Assembly (NCBI GenBank): GCA_004347695.1
Contig: SLTK01000009.1
Span: 568,328-632,327, forward strand
Origin: Chloroflexota bacterium
GTDB lineage: Bacteria; Chloroflexota; Anaerolineae; Anaerolineales; Anaerolineaceae
Direction of reading: 5' to 3'
DNA: 64,000 bases
Below, one piece after another: positions 1 through 7,827 of the stretch (positions are counted from its first letter, which is position 1; each line of letters begins with the position of its first letter). The notes under the pieces are model-generated. The model had not been told where the DNA came from and ran no database searches. It saw only the letters and a program-made list of their open reading frames with translations. Both the position numbers and the translations under genes were made by a program.

Positions 1-980
1 TCCAGGACCGGGTTTATGTTTTCACCCCACGCGGCGATATCATCGACATGCCGGCTGGTTCCACACCCATCGACTTTGCTTACCATGTCCACACCGAAAT
101 TGGCAACCGTTGTCGGGGCGCTAAAGTGAACGGCAAGCTGGTCACATTGGATTACGAGCTCAAGACAGGTGACCAGGTTGAAATTTTAGCCGCCAAACAG
201 GGCGGCCCCAGCCGCGATTGGCTCAACCCGTCGCTGGGCCTGGTGAAAACCCAGCGCGCCCGCTCCAAAATCCGCGCCTGGTTCAAGCGCCAGGACCGCG
301 ACCTGAACCTGGTGCAGGGAAAGGCCATGCTCGAGAAAGAATTGCGCCGCCTGGGAATGAACGATTTTGCAGTCGAGACGTTAGCCAAGGATTTTGAATT
401 CCGTTCGCTTGACGATCTTTACGTTGCCATCGGCACGGGCGACGTCGGGCTTGGGCGCATTGTCAACCGGTTGATCGAAGATGCAGCGCCAAAAGACCTG
501 GCGCTCTTCCCGCTTACCCCGCGCGAAGCCAAACCCGGAGACGGCGGTGTAACCGTTCTCGGCTTGAAAGGGCTGCTGACCACCATGGCGCGCTGCTGCA
601 ACCCGGCCCCCGGGGATCCCATCGTAGGATACATTACCCGCGGGCGCGGCGCCACCATCCACCGCCAGGACTGCCCGAATATCCTGCGCATGAAGGACCG
701 CGAGCGGATGATCAAGGTCACCTGGGGCGAGGCGCATCAAGTTTATCCGGTATCCGTGGCCATCAAAGCTTATGATCGGGCAGGATTGATGAACGATATC
801 TCATTGATTATTGGCAACGAGAACGTCAACCTGATCGACATCGACATTAAGGTTGCCCAGAATCTGGCGTCCATACTTATGGTGCTGGAGGTGAGCGATA
901 TTTCACAACTAAGCCGGGTGCTGAGCCGCATCGAGAACCTTCCAAATGTAATGGAAGCCCATCGTCAACACCCTGGTTGA
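1..980 (+). CDS. relA: RelA/SpoT-family (p)ppGpp synthetase/hydrolase, C-terminal part (5' truncated by window)
   Basis: This is the regulatory C-terminal half of a bifunctional stringent-response enzyme; the hydrolase and synthetase domains lie before the window. The reading frame is open from base 3, so the internal ATG at 48 is not a real start. The visible order is a TGS domain (DRVYVFTPRGDIIDMPAGS onward, about 60 residues), a helical linker, a conserved Cys pair region (MARCCNPAPGDPIVGYITRG) and a C-terminal ACT domain beginning near YPVSVAIKAYDRAGL. The CC motif and TGS-ACT order are typical of long RelA/SpoT proteins. The gene ends 7 bp before moeA, so the two may be co-transcribed. 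RelA versus Rel/SpoT cannot be decided without the N-terminus. Confidence 0.93.
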   Translation, partial: QDRVYVFTPRGDIIDMPAGSTPIDFAYHVHTEIGNRCRGAKVNGKLVTLDYELKTGDQVEILAAKQGGPSRDWLNPSLGLVKTQRARSKIRAWFKRQDRDLNLVQGKAMLEKELRRLGMNDFAVETLAKDFEFRSLDDLYVAIGTGDVGLGRIVNRLIEDAAPKDLALFPLTPREAKPGDGGVTVLGLKGLLTTMARCCNPAPGDPIVGYITRGRGATIHRQDCPNILRMKDRERMIKVTWGEAHQVYPVSVAIKAYDRAGLMNDISLIIGNENVNLIDIDIKVAQNLASILMVLEVSDISQLSRVLSRIENLPNVMEAHRQHPG

Positions 981-987
981 GGTATTC

Positions 988-2247
988 ATGTCTGATTCCC
1001 CGTTAATGCCTGCCAAAGAAGCTCTCAATCGCATACTGGCGGATTTCGCACCGCTCACTTCAGAACCGGTCGAACTGTTGAATGCACACGGCCGCGTCCT
1101 GGCCGAGGACATTCGCGCCGAATTTGACCTACCGCCTTTTGACAATTCCAGCATGGATGGCTTCGCCCTGCATGCCGCTGACCGCCCGGCGCAAACCAGG
1201 GGCGAGCCGGTGACGGTCAGGGTGATCGGCGACATCCCGGCCGGCGTTCAGCCGTCGCTCACCCTTCATCCCGGTCAGGCCGCCCGCATTATGACCGGAG
1301 CTCCCCTGCCCACAGGCGCGGATTGCGTTGCTCCGGTCGAGGATACCGATTTTCCTTACCGCGAGTCGCGCGAGCTACCGGATGCGGTGCGCGTCATGCG
1401 TTTTCCGTCCGCTGGCGCCAACATCCGGCCGCGCGGCCAGGATACGGCTGCCGGTGAGCTTTTGTTATCTGCCGGGCAATTGCTGCATCCGCCGGCTGTT
1501 GCACTGCTGGCTTCGCTGGGACATGCCGACATACTTGTCCAACGCCGGCCGCGAGTAGCCATCTTATCCACCGGCGACGAACTGGTCAAACCGGGTACAC
1601 CGCTTCGATCCGGCAAGATTTACGAATCCAACAGCCTGCTGATCGGCGGGCTGGCAGCTCAAGCCGGCGCAATCCCGCTGCAGCTTGGCATTGCGGTTGA
1701 CCAGCCGGAAATCATCCGCGACAAGCTGGATCAGGCCATCGCCGCTGGCGCCGACCTGATCTTAACCTCCGCCGGGGTCAGCGTGGGCGTGCATGATTAC
1801 GTCCGGCAGGTGATCGAAGAGAACGGGCGGCTTGACCTGTGGCGGGTGAACATGCGCCCCGGAAAACCGCTGGCTTACGGCCGTTACAAAAACACCCCCG
1901 TCATTGGGCTGCCCGGCAACCCGGTATCCGCTTTTGTCGGGTTTATGGTCTTTGTCGTCCCGGTGATCCAATGCCTGCTTGGATTGCCCGATTCACCGCG
2001 CAAGCTGCGGCGGGCGCGCCTGGGTCATCTGGTGGTATCCGACGGACGAGAGAGTTACCTGCGCGCCACGGTTCAAGCCGGAACCGACGGCCTGACTGCC
2101 CGCATCACCTCGCACCAGGGCTCTGGCAACCTGCTGTCCATTGTGCGATCAAATGCTTTACTGATTATCCCCTCTGGGGTAAAATCGCTCCCGGCGGGGT
2201 CTGAAGTGGAAATCTGGTTATTGGCTGACACCGTTGTAGAAGCGTAG
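988..2247 (+). CDS. moeA: Molybdopterin molybdenumtransferase MoeA
   Basis: MoeA inserts molybdate into adenylylated molybdopterin, the last step of molybdenum cofactor synthesis in the cytoplasm. The protein is 419 residues, the usual MoeA length. N-terminal MoeA signatures are visible (PPFDNSSMDGFALHAADRP; RIMTGAPLPTGADCVAPVED). The central MPT-binding fold follows (VAILSTGDELV, GKIYESNSLL, TSAGVSVGVHDYV), then the GLPGNPVSAFVGF stretch and a C-terminal MoeA domain IV. It starts 7 bp after relA with the weak ribosome site GAGGTATTC. No other moa or moe gene is in the window, so any molybdoenzyme it serves is encoded elsewhere. Confidence 0.96.
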   Translation: MSDSPLMPAKEALNRILADFAPLTSEPVELLNAHGRVLAEDIRAEFDLPPFDNSSMDGFALHAADRPAQTRGEPVTVRVIGDIPAGVQPSLTLHPGQAARIMTGAPLPTGADCVAPVEDTDFPYRESRELPDAVRVMRFPSAGANIRPRGQDTAAGELLLSAGQLLHPPAVALLASLGHADILVQRRPRVAILSTGDELVKPGTPLRSGKIYESNSLLIGGLAAQAGAIPLQLGIAVDQPEIIRDKLDQAIAAGADLILTSAGVSVGVHDYVRQVIEENGRLDLWRVNMRPGKPLAYGRYKNTPVIGLPGNPVSAFVGFMVFVVPVIQCLLGLPDSPRKLRRARLGHLVVSDGRESYLRATVQAGTDGLTARITSHQGSGNLLSIVRSNALLIIPSGVKSLPAGSEVEIWLLADTVVEA

Positions 2248-2259
2248 GAGCTTAGCGTT

Positions 2260-2691
2260 ATGAAGTCATTGCGAACCATCGCCATCGCCGCTGCCATCCT
2301 TGGCATCCTTGATTCTATTTACCTGCTCATTATCAAAGTAACGAATAACAAGGCCCTGTGCATCCAGGGTGTGGGCGATTGCTGGTCTGTCAACACCAGC
2401 CGTTACTCGGAGGTGTTTGGCATCCCCCTGTCTGTGCTTGGGATCATCGCCTATACTGTCATCCTGACCCTGTGGATTTTGCTGCCGCGCAATGATTTTT
2501 TCAAACGCAACATCCCCATCGCCAATTTTATGCTGTCACTCATCGGCGTAATCTACTCTGCCTACTTGACGTACCTTGAGATTGCGGTTATAAAAGCGAT
2601 TTGTCCATTCTGCGTAGTTTCGGCAATCTTGTTAGTTATCTTATTTGTCGTCTCATTGATTCAGCTAATCCAGGGGCCAGGGGACGAATAA
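2260..2691 (+). CDS. Vitamin K epoxide reductase (VKOR) family membrane protein
   Basis: Bacterial VKOR homologues reoxidise a periplasmic or extracellular thiol oxidase by passing electrons to quinone, replacing DsbB. The 143-residue protein has about four hydrophobic helices. The family cysteines are visible: a loop pair at C34 and C41 (CIQGVGDC) and the active-site CPFC at residues 115-118 in the last helix. The Ser after CWSVN and the GIPLSVLG segment match the family. There is no fused thioredoxin domain, so the partner oxidase must be separate. The start has a good ribosome site (TAGGAG) and lies 12 bp after moeA. Confident as VKOR; the partner is unknown. Confidence 0.9.
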   Translation: MKSLRTIAIAAAILGILDSIYLLIIKVTNNKALCIQGVGDCWSVNTSRYSEVFGIPLSVLGIIAYTVILTLWILLPRNDFFKRNIPIANFMLSLIGVIYSAYLTYLEIAVIKAICPFCVVSAILLVILFVVSLIQLIQGPGDE

Positions 2692-2709
2692 TTTTTCGAG
2701 GAGGATTCA

Positions 2710-2940
2710 ATGCCAAAAATCCGCTGCCATTATAACGACTGCGCTTTTCTTGACGAGGGCTATTGCAGCGCTGCGCTTGTCGAAATCAACCCCGACAAAG
2801 GCTGCCTGACCTATAATCCCATCGCCGAAGCAGAGCATGATGATGATTGGGATGACGCTGAAGAGGAAGAATGGGAAGAGCTGGAAGAAGAACCTGATGA
2901 GGACGATGAAGATTGGGGCGACGAGGAAGAGGAGTTTTAG
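2710..2940 (+). CDS. Small Cys-cluster protein with acidic tail (DUF1540-like N-terminus)
   Basis: A 76-residue protein with two parts. Residues 1-35 carry four cysteines (C6, C11, C19, C32) spaced like the DUF1540 family, whose function is unknown and which may bind metal. Residues 40-76 are almost entirely Asp, Glu and Trp. A strong ribosome site (GAGGAGG) precedes the ATG and the gene follows the VKOR gene by 18 bp, so expression as the last gene of the relA-moeA-VKOR unit is likely. A Rho-independent terminator follows. The acidic tail could be a protein-interaction or metal-binding tail; this is inference. Confidence 0.8.
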   Translation: MPKIRCHYNDCAFLDEGYCSAALVEINPDKGCLTYNPIAEAEHDDDWDDAEEEEWEELEEEPDEDDEDWGDEEEEF

Positions 2941-2998
2941 TTCCTTTCCCCGCCGCGGGCTTGCCTAGCCTTGCAACATTATTTCTGATCGAGCCTTT

Positions 2999-3028
2999 GC
3001 CCCGGGAATGATTACCGGGGCTTTCTTT
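2999..3028 (+). terminator. Rho-independent terminator after the 76-aa gene
   Basis: A perfect 7-bp GC stem (GCCCCGG / CCGGGGC) with a 9-nt loop is followed by CTTTCTTT. It ends the relA-to-76aa transcription unit, 14 bp before the MFS start codon. Confidence 0.8.
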
Positions 3029-3041
3029 ACCAAGAAGCAAA

Positions 3042-4286
3042 ATGAACAGCCATCCTGAACTATCCAAAGCGCTCAAACATAATTTCATCGTCAACGTTCT
3101 GGATGGAACCTTTTTTGGATTTGGCCTGGGGTTTGCCTCGTTTGCCACGGTCATCCCGCTGTTCGTCTCCAATTTGACCGATTCAGCCACCCTTATCGGG
3201 TTGATTCCGGCAGTGCACAATGTCGGCTGGATGCTGCCGCAGTTGCTGACGGCCAAATCTGTTTCGCGCATGCAGCAATTCAAACCGGCGACCATCTTTT
3301 GGACGATTATCGAACGGGCGCCGTTTCTCGGCCTGGCCCTTGTCGCCCTGCTGATGGGGTGGTTGAGCAAGCCCGCAGCGCTGGCGCTGACTTTCATGTT
3401 TCTCGTCATCCAGGGGCTTGGCGCGGGGATGACCGCCAACCCGTGGCAGAACATGATCGGCAAGATCATCCCGTCCAACATCCGCGGTACCTTTTTTGGC
3501 GCACAATCGGGTGCGGCCAACCTGCTGGCTGGCGCCGGGGCGATCGCGGCCGGGGTGATCCTGGACCAACGCGGCTTTCCCGATGGTTATACGTTGGTTT
3601 TCCTGGCGTGCGTCGGAAGCATGGCATTATCCTTCGTCTTTATTGCCATGACGCGCGAGCCAGCGCACACCATAGAAGCGCTTCCAAGCGAACAGGTTTC
3701 CTTCTGGGGGAATGTCCGGCAAATCCTGCGGCGGGACGGCAGCTTCCGCTGGTTCATCGTCAGCCGTTTCATCTTTCAATTCGGCACCATGGCATCGGCA
3801 TTTTACACGGTTTATGCTGTCCGGCAGTTGGGGATGGATGCTACGGCAGCCGGCGCTATGACCAGCGTTCTGTTTATCGTCCAGGTGGCTTCCAACGCGC
3901 TTTTCGGCTGGATAGGCGACCGCATTGGGCATTTGCCGGTACTGCGTCTCGGAGCGGTCTGTGCGGTCATAGCAGCGGTTATGGCCTGGTTTGCGCCTTC
4001 AGCAGGCTGGTTTTTTGCGGTCATGGTCTTTGCCGGGATTGCCAATTCGGTCTTTTGGACCATCGGTATGGTGATCACATTGGATTTTGGCGCTGACCTG
4101 GACCGGCCGACTTATGTTGGCCTGTCCAACACGCTGATCGCTCCGGCAGCCGTGCTGGCGCCGTTGCTGGGCGGCTGGATCGCAGACGGGTTCAGTTACC
4201 GGCACACCTTCGCTGCTTCCGCTGCCCTGGCACTGGTTTCACTGGCAGTGCTGGTAAGGTTCGTGCGGATTCCGCATAAGGCGTGA
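3042..4286 (+). CDS. Major facilitator superfamily (MFS) transporter
   Basis: A 414-residue integral membrane protein with about 12 hydrophobic helices in two halves of similar length, the normal MFS size. The first half holds the LLMGWLSKPAALALTFMFLV helix and an internal SNIRGTFFGAQSG segment; the second half starts near GSFRWFIVSRFIFQFGTMA. The loop motif GWIGDRIGHLPVL between helices resembles MFS motif A (GxxxDRxG). The substrate cannot be read from sequence. It lies directly after a terminator, so it probably has its own promoter or receives read-through. No neighbouring gene suggests a cargo. Confidence 0.88.
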   Translation: MNSHPELSKALKHNFIVNVLDGTFFGFGLGFASFATVIPLFVSNLTDSATLIGLIPAVHNVGWMLPQLLTAKSVSRMQQFKPATIFWTIIERAPFLGLALVALLMGWLSKPAALALTFMFLVIQGLGAGMTANPWQNMIGKIIPSNIRGTFFGAQSGAANLLAGAGAIAAGVILDQRGFPDGYTLVFLACVGSMALSFVFIAMTREPAHTIEALPSEQVSFWGNVRQILRRDGSFRWFIVSRFIFQFGTMASAFYTVYAVRQLGMDATAAGAMTSVLFIVQVASNALFGWIGDRIGHLPVLRLGAVCAVIAAVMAWFAPSAGWFFAVMVFAGIANSVFWTIGMVITLDFGADLDRPTYVGLSNTLIAPAAVLAPLLGGWIADGFSYRHTFAASAALALVSLAVLVRFVRIPHKA

Positions 4287-4440
4287 TGTGCGCTCGCTTG
4301 CAAAGCATCCGAGGGATGGAAGTCCGGCGCGATCTGGTATTATATTCATAACCTCTCTGCAACAGTCTTAATCTTCTCCGGGCATTAATGGCATAATCAA
4401 GCCAGTTCAAGAGTCTGCATAAATAATAGCCAGGTGTTCT

Positions 4441-4806
4441 GTGAAAAGAATCCTCCCAGAATTCGAACATCGTGCTCAGCCCTTGATTACCCCACGTCAG
4501 TTCCTGGTGCGTTTAGCCAACAGCGGCATACTGGCACTTGGCATCATTGCCGTTTCCCTGTTCATTGGGATGTTGGGCTACCATATGCTTGAAGGACTGA
4601 GCTGGATTGACGCGTTCCTCAATGCGGCCATGCTTTTAGGCGGCATGGGCCCGGTAAACCCTCCAATCAGTTTTGGCGGCAAACTTTTTGCCGGTCTGTA
4701 TTCGCTTTACTGCGGTCTGGTGGTTATTCTGGTGGCAGGCATCATTCTGGCGCCAATCGCGCACCGGATCCTCCACCGGTTTCATATGGAACCACCCAGT
4801 TCCTGA
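4441..4806 (+). CDS. Two-helix ion-channel-like membrane protein without a K+ selectivity filter
   Basis: A 121-residue protein starting at GTG. Two hydrophobic helices (about residues 28-50 and 80-103) flank a pore-loop-like segment. The layout (LEGLSWIDAFLNAAMLLGGMG, then GKLFAGLYSLYCGLVVILVA) matches the two-TM potassium channel module: W-x-D before the pore helix, and GKLF before TM2. Where channels carry TTVGYGD this protein has LGGMGPV, so it cannot form a normal K+ filter. There is no RCK or nucleotide-binding domain. It may be a diverged channel, an accessory subunit or an unrelated small membrane protein. Confidence 0.65.
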   Translation: MKRILPEFEHRAQPLITPRQFLVRLANSGILALGIIAVSLFIGMLGYHMLEGLSWIDAFLNAAMLLGGMGPVNPPISFGGKLFAGLYSLYCGLVVILVAGIILAPIAHRILHRFHMEPPSS

Positions 4807-4813
4807 GCGGCTG

Positions 4814-4963
4814 GCCGTAGGCGAAGAATCCCGGCGCGTGGTCACGCACAGAACGCTACACGGTGGGGACCGGCGCGATTTAAGATGACCCCCTCCCAGC
4901 CTCCCCCAAAAACTTCGTTTTTAGAGGAGGAGTCGGAACGAGCGCCGTCCGCGCCGCGATGAC
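4814..4963. repeat. Direct repeat A, copy 1 (about 150 bp)
   Basis: Begins with the GGCGAAGAATCCCGGCG motif, includes CCCCCTCCCAGCCTCCCCC and an AAAACTTCGTTTTTAGAGG segment, and ends GCGCCGTCCGCGCCG. It is nearly identical to 4993-5145, at an offset of about 179 bp. No open frame of interest. Confidence 0.9.
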
Positions 4964-4992
4964 ATACAAAGTCAGCATAGACGTCATTCTGA

Positions 4993-5145
4993 GCCGAAGG
5001 CGAAGAATCCCGGCGTCTGGTCACGCACAGAACGTTCCACGGTGGGGACCGGCGCGATTTAAGATGACCCCCTCCCAGCCTCCCCCAAAAACTTCGTTTT
5101 TAGAGGAGGAGTCGGAACGAGCGCCGTCCGCGCCGCCGCGATGAC
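4993..5145. repeat. Direct repeat A, copy 2 (about 150 bp)
   Basis: Second copy of the 4814-4963 repeat, with a few substitutions (GCGTCTGG for GCGCGTGG, GTTCC for GCTAC) and one extra GCC triplet near the end. The two are a tandem-like pair separated by about 30 bp of unique sequence. Confidence 0.9.
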
Positions 5146-5155
5146 CATCCAACAG

Positions 5156-5187
5156 GTATTCGTTTCAAAATTTGTCAAAACGAATAG
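5156..5187. repeat. Hairpin element, copy 1 (GTATTCGTTT arms)
   Basis: TATTCGTTT (5157-5165) and AAACGAATA (5178-5186) form a 9-bp AT-rich inverted repeat with a 12-nt loop. The same arms recur at 5266-5299. Confidence 0.75.
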
Positions 5188-5265
5188 CCCGGAATAGCCG
5201 TGGTTAAGCCTATATGCGGCGGTAGGAAGAGCCGGGCAGCGTACGGCTGGGGGTCCAGGGTATTC

Positions 5266-5299
5266 GTATTCGTTTCGAAAAAAAATTAAAAACGAATAC
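5266..5299. repeat. Hairpin element, copy 2 (GTATTCGTTT arms)
   Basis: GTATTCGTTT (5266-5275) and AAACGAATAC (5290-5299) form a perfect 10-bp inverted repeat with a 14-nt A-rich loop. An extra direct copy of GTATTC sits immediately upstream. The arms are shared with 5156-5187. Confidence 0.75.
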
Positions 5300-5603
5300 T
5301 CCCTGGCCAATAAAACAGATTTTCCGGGGTGAAGGGTAATTCCAGGTGCATACGACCAGTGGTTTATATTGTTAAGGTGCGAGATGACAGTATTATAGAT
5401 AATTTGTTCTATTTTGTCAAGTAAGAAATTGTGTCATGCTGCCCGCATGCACAGAGCACCCGATGGGTGGAGCAAATTGTGAGTGAACGAAGTGAAGGAT
5501 CTCGGGATAGGCATTCAGCGCGCTCGGTCGGGAGACCGGCGCGATCTGAAATTGTACCCAATGTGCTGGGTGACAGCAACAAAACCAATTTATCCTCAGG
5601 AAC

Positions 5604-5622
5604 CCCTCACCTAACCTCTCCC
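5604..5622 (+). repeat. Dispersed 19-mer repeat, copy at 5.6 kb
   Basis: The 19-mer CCCTCACCTAACCTCTCCC occurs here, again at 45105-45123, and as its reverse complement at 45250-45268. Here it is followed by GTAGGGAGAGG, giving a short hairpin. Related degenerate copies lie at about 45646 and 53793. Confidence 0.85.
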
Positions 5623-5876
5623 GTAGGGAGAGGAATTTCGGCAGTGGATCTCTTACAAGGACAATGAGACGGTTTGAAGAGCAGAGTGCGCACTTGAACA
5701 CACGTAGGGTACGGTCTTGACTGTTACAAAACGAACCATGCGGGGGCGTCCCAAAAGTAATTATTTGTTAATTTTCATCCGCTATATACGGGATGGGGTG
5801 GAACCCGTCCCCTACCGGTAGAGGCGGGTTTCCATGCCCGCCCGCTTTTGAGACGGCCCCCTACGAAAAATCATAC

Positions 5877-5914
5877 AAAAAGACCGCCGGCCTGGCAGGT
5901 TCCGGGGTCTTTTT
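5877..5914 (-). terminator. Terminator downstream of tRNA-Gln
   Basis: AAAAAGACC plus CCGG pairs with CCGG plus GGTCTTTTT around a short loop, just 3' of the tRNA on the minus strand. The stem is bordered by an A run on one side and a T run on the other, so it could work in both directions. Confidence 0.7.
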
Positions 5915-5930
5915 GGCAATCCAATTCAGG

Positions 5931-6001
5931 CTGGGGGCAAAGGATTCGAACCTCTACAAACAGATTCAGAGTCTGCTGTCCTGCCGTTAGACGAGCCCCC
6001 A
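5931..6001 (-). tRNA. tRNA-Gln (anticodon CTG)
   Basis: The minus strand folds as a 71-nt cloverleaf. The acceptor TGGGGGC pairs with GCCCCCA, the D arm is GTC/GAC, the anticodon stem is GCAGA/TCTGT with loop CTCTGAA (anticodon CTG, reading CAG), and the T arm has loop TTCGAAT. The discriminator is G and CCA is not encoded. A Rho-independent terminator follows within 20 bp. Confidence 0.93.
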
Positions 6002-6069
6002 TCTTTGCAGCCGAAATTTTACCACCCTCTTAAGTGGATTGCAAGGTTTAGCTGCGCGGGGCAATGCTG

Positions 6070-6120
6070 GGCCCACACCGCCCCTACGACACCTCGACAA
6101 GCTCGGTGCAAGCAGACTCA
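6070..6120. repeat. Direct repeat B, copy 1 (51 bp)
   Basis: Shares GCCCCTACGACACCTCGACA and AGCTCGGTGCA with 6201-6251, with about four differences. Both copies lie between tRNA-Gln and the gltX stop codon. Confidence 0.85.
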
Positions 6121-6200
6121 ATCGCAGAGTCCCTTTGGGCATGATGACAAAGTCACCCCCTCCAACCTCCCCCAAAATCCAAAAACCGGATTTTAGGGGA

Positions 6201-6251
6201 GGCCCACACTGCCCCTACGACACCTCGACAAGCTCGGTGCAGGCAGGCTCA
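6201..6251. repeat. Direct repeat B, copy 2 (51 bp)
   Basis: Second copy of the 6070-6120 repeat; followed by GGCAGGCTCAG, which recurs in part at about 6278-6290. Confidence 0.85.
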
Positions 6252-6328
6252 GGGAGCAGTTAAAAGGCCGGTGCTTCGGCAGGCTCAGCAAGTGTGTTAA
6301 GCGCCTACGGTTCATCCGGGTGGGCGGG

Positions 6329-7819
6329 CTACAACGCAGACAAGAGTTCGACGGCGCGGCGCATGCGCGCGACCACTTTCTCTTTGCCGATGATTTCCAT
6401 GCTCTCGAACAGCGGCGGGCTGACTCGCTGGGCTGTGATAGCTATGCGCATCAGACCAAACACCTGGCCGGCTTTCAATCCGCTCTGCTCCACCAGCTTG
6501 CGCATGGGCGGTTCGGCCGTCTCCAACTTTACATCCGGCAGGCTTTCCAGAATCGCCAATATTTTCTTCGCCAGGTCCGCCGACTCAGCCGGGGTCAAAT
6601 CCTTGATGGCCAGTTCCGCGACATCCGGATTGACATCCGGCTTGAAGAAGAACCCAGCCAGTTCGGGGGCATCGTCCATGCCTTGCAGCCGCTCCTGGAT
6701 GATGGGCGCAATCTTCAAAAGCGTGGCATCGTCCACCTGGAAGCCCTTTTCGACAAAATACGGCTTCATGCGGCGCACCAGTTCATTCAACGGCAAGGCA
6801 CGGATGTGCAGCCCGTTGAAATGATCGAACTTGGTAAAGTTGATGGCGGCGGGCGATGGGTTAAGCTTATCCAGACTGAATTTTTCCACCAGATCGGGCA
6901 GGGTGAAAATTTCGGTGTGGTCGTCATAGCTCCAGCCCATCAAGGCAATCCAGTTGACGACTGCCTCGGGCAGGTAGCCCAGCCCCTCCAGATCCTTGAC
7001 GAAAATCGAATGGCCGTCCTTGATCAGTTCAGCCGATTCGCGCTTGCTCATTTTGCCCTTACCGCTGGGCTTGAGGAACACCGAAAGATGCACCCATTCC
7101 GGTTCCTGCCAGCCCAAGGCGCGGTGAATCAGGCCGTGCAGCGGGAAGGTCGGCAGCCATTCCGAGCCGCGGATGACGTGCGTAATGTTCATCAAATGGT
7201 CGTCAACGGCGGCCGCAAGATGGTAGAGCGCCAGCCCGTCGGATCTGACCAAAATATAGTCATCCAGGGTGCGGTTTTCCACGGTGATGTCGCCGCGCAG
7301 CAGGTCGGTGACGGTGGTGGTGCCTTCTTTCGGGGTCTTGAAGCGGATAACGTGCTGCTCACCAGCAGCGATGCGTTCGCTCACTTCGTTAGCGCTCAAA
7401 TTACGGCAGGTGCCGTCGTAATGCGGCGGTTCTTTGCGCTTTTGCTGTTCGTTGCGGACTTTCTCCAGCCGCTCAGGCGTGCAGAAGCAGGTGAAAGCCT
7501 GTCCACTGTCGATTAATTCGTTCGCGTATTTTTGATAAATTTCCTTGCGCTCGGACTGGCGGTAAGGACCGTACGGCCCTCCGACATCCGGACCCTCATC
7601 CCATTGGATGCCCAACCAGCGTAAACTGGCATAAATTTCTTCTTCTGCGCCAGGGACAAAGCGTCTGCGGTCACTATCCTCGATACGCAGGATAAACTGC
7701 CCTCCGGTCTGCCGAGCCAGCAAGTAATCGTACAATGCGGTGCGTGCTCCGCCGAGGTGCAGGTGTCCGGTGGGTGACGGGGCGAAACGCACGCGGGCGG
7801 GTTGTGATGATGAAACCAT
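6329..7819 (-). CDS. gltX: Glutamyl-tRNA synthetase
   Basis: A class I aminoacyl-tRNA synthetase that charges tRNA-Glu in the cytoplasm. It is 496 residues, the normal bacterial length. The HIGH-type motif (FAPSPTGHLHLGGART) lies near residue 12-25 and the KMSKS-type loop as KGKMSKRE in the middle; the C-terminal helical anticodon-binding domain is present. The start ATG is 8 bp after the rodA stop, so it is probably the last gene of the mre-mrdA-rodA unit. A long open frame on the opposite strand (6320-7516) is a shadow of this gene. Whether it also charges tRNA-Gln (non-discriminating) cannot be told from sequence alone. Confidence 0.97.
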   Translation of the reverse strand: MVSSSQPARVRFAPSPTGHLHLGGARTALYDYLLARQTGGQFILRIEDSDRRRFVPGAEEEIYASLRWLGIQWDEGPDVGGPYGPYRQSERKEIYQKYANELIDSGQAFTCFCTPERLEKVRNEQQKRKEPPHYDGTCRNLSANEVSERIAAGEQHVIRFKTPKEGTTTVTDLLRGDITVENRTLDDYILVRSDGLALYHLAAAVDDHLMNITHVIRGSEWLPTFPLHGLIHRALGWQEPEWVHLSVFLKPSGKGKMSKRESAELIKDGHSIFVKDLEGLGYLPEAVVNWIALMGWSYDDHTEIFTLPDLVEKFSLDKLNPSPAAINFTKFDHFNGLHIRALPLNELVRRMKPYFVEKGFQVDDATLLKIAPIIQERLQGMDDAPELAGFFFKPDVNPDVAELAIKDLTPAESADLAKKILAILESLPDVKLETAEPPMRKLVEQSGLKAGQVFGLMRIAITAQRVSPPLFESMEIIGKEKVVARMRRAVELLSAL

Positions 7820-7827
7820 AATGCTCC

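Larger units (their letters stand above)
4807..6328. other. Gene-poor repeat region between the channel-like gene and gltX
   Basis: About 1.5 kb without a convincing protein gene. It holds the 150-bp direct repeat pair, two GTATTCGTTT hairpins, one dispersed 19-mer, tRNA-Gln with its terminator, and a 51-bp direct repeat (6070-6120 and 6201-6251, sharing CCCCTACGACACCTCGACA). Short open frames here consist of repeat sequence and were not called. Confidence 0.75.

Noticed and set aside
981-987. Molybdenum cofactor riboswitch upstream of moeA
   Set aside because: Only 7 bp separate relA and moeA, which leaves no room for a riboswitch leader.
2786-3569. Minus-strand open frames opposite the 76-aa gene and the MFS gene
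   Set aside because: They cover the acidic-tail gene and the start of the MFS gene on the other strand, show no family motifs and have low-complexity composition.
5421-5700. Small open frames on both strands around 5.4-5.7 kb
   Set aside because: They consist of dispersed intergenic repeat sequence and have no family similarity or ribosome site.
6320-7516. Long plus-strand open frame (398 codons) opposite gltX
   Set aside because: It is the complement of gltX, has no recognisable domain or ribosome site and reflects codon bias of the real gene.
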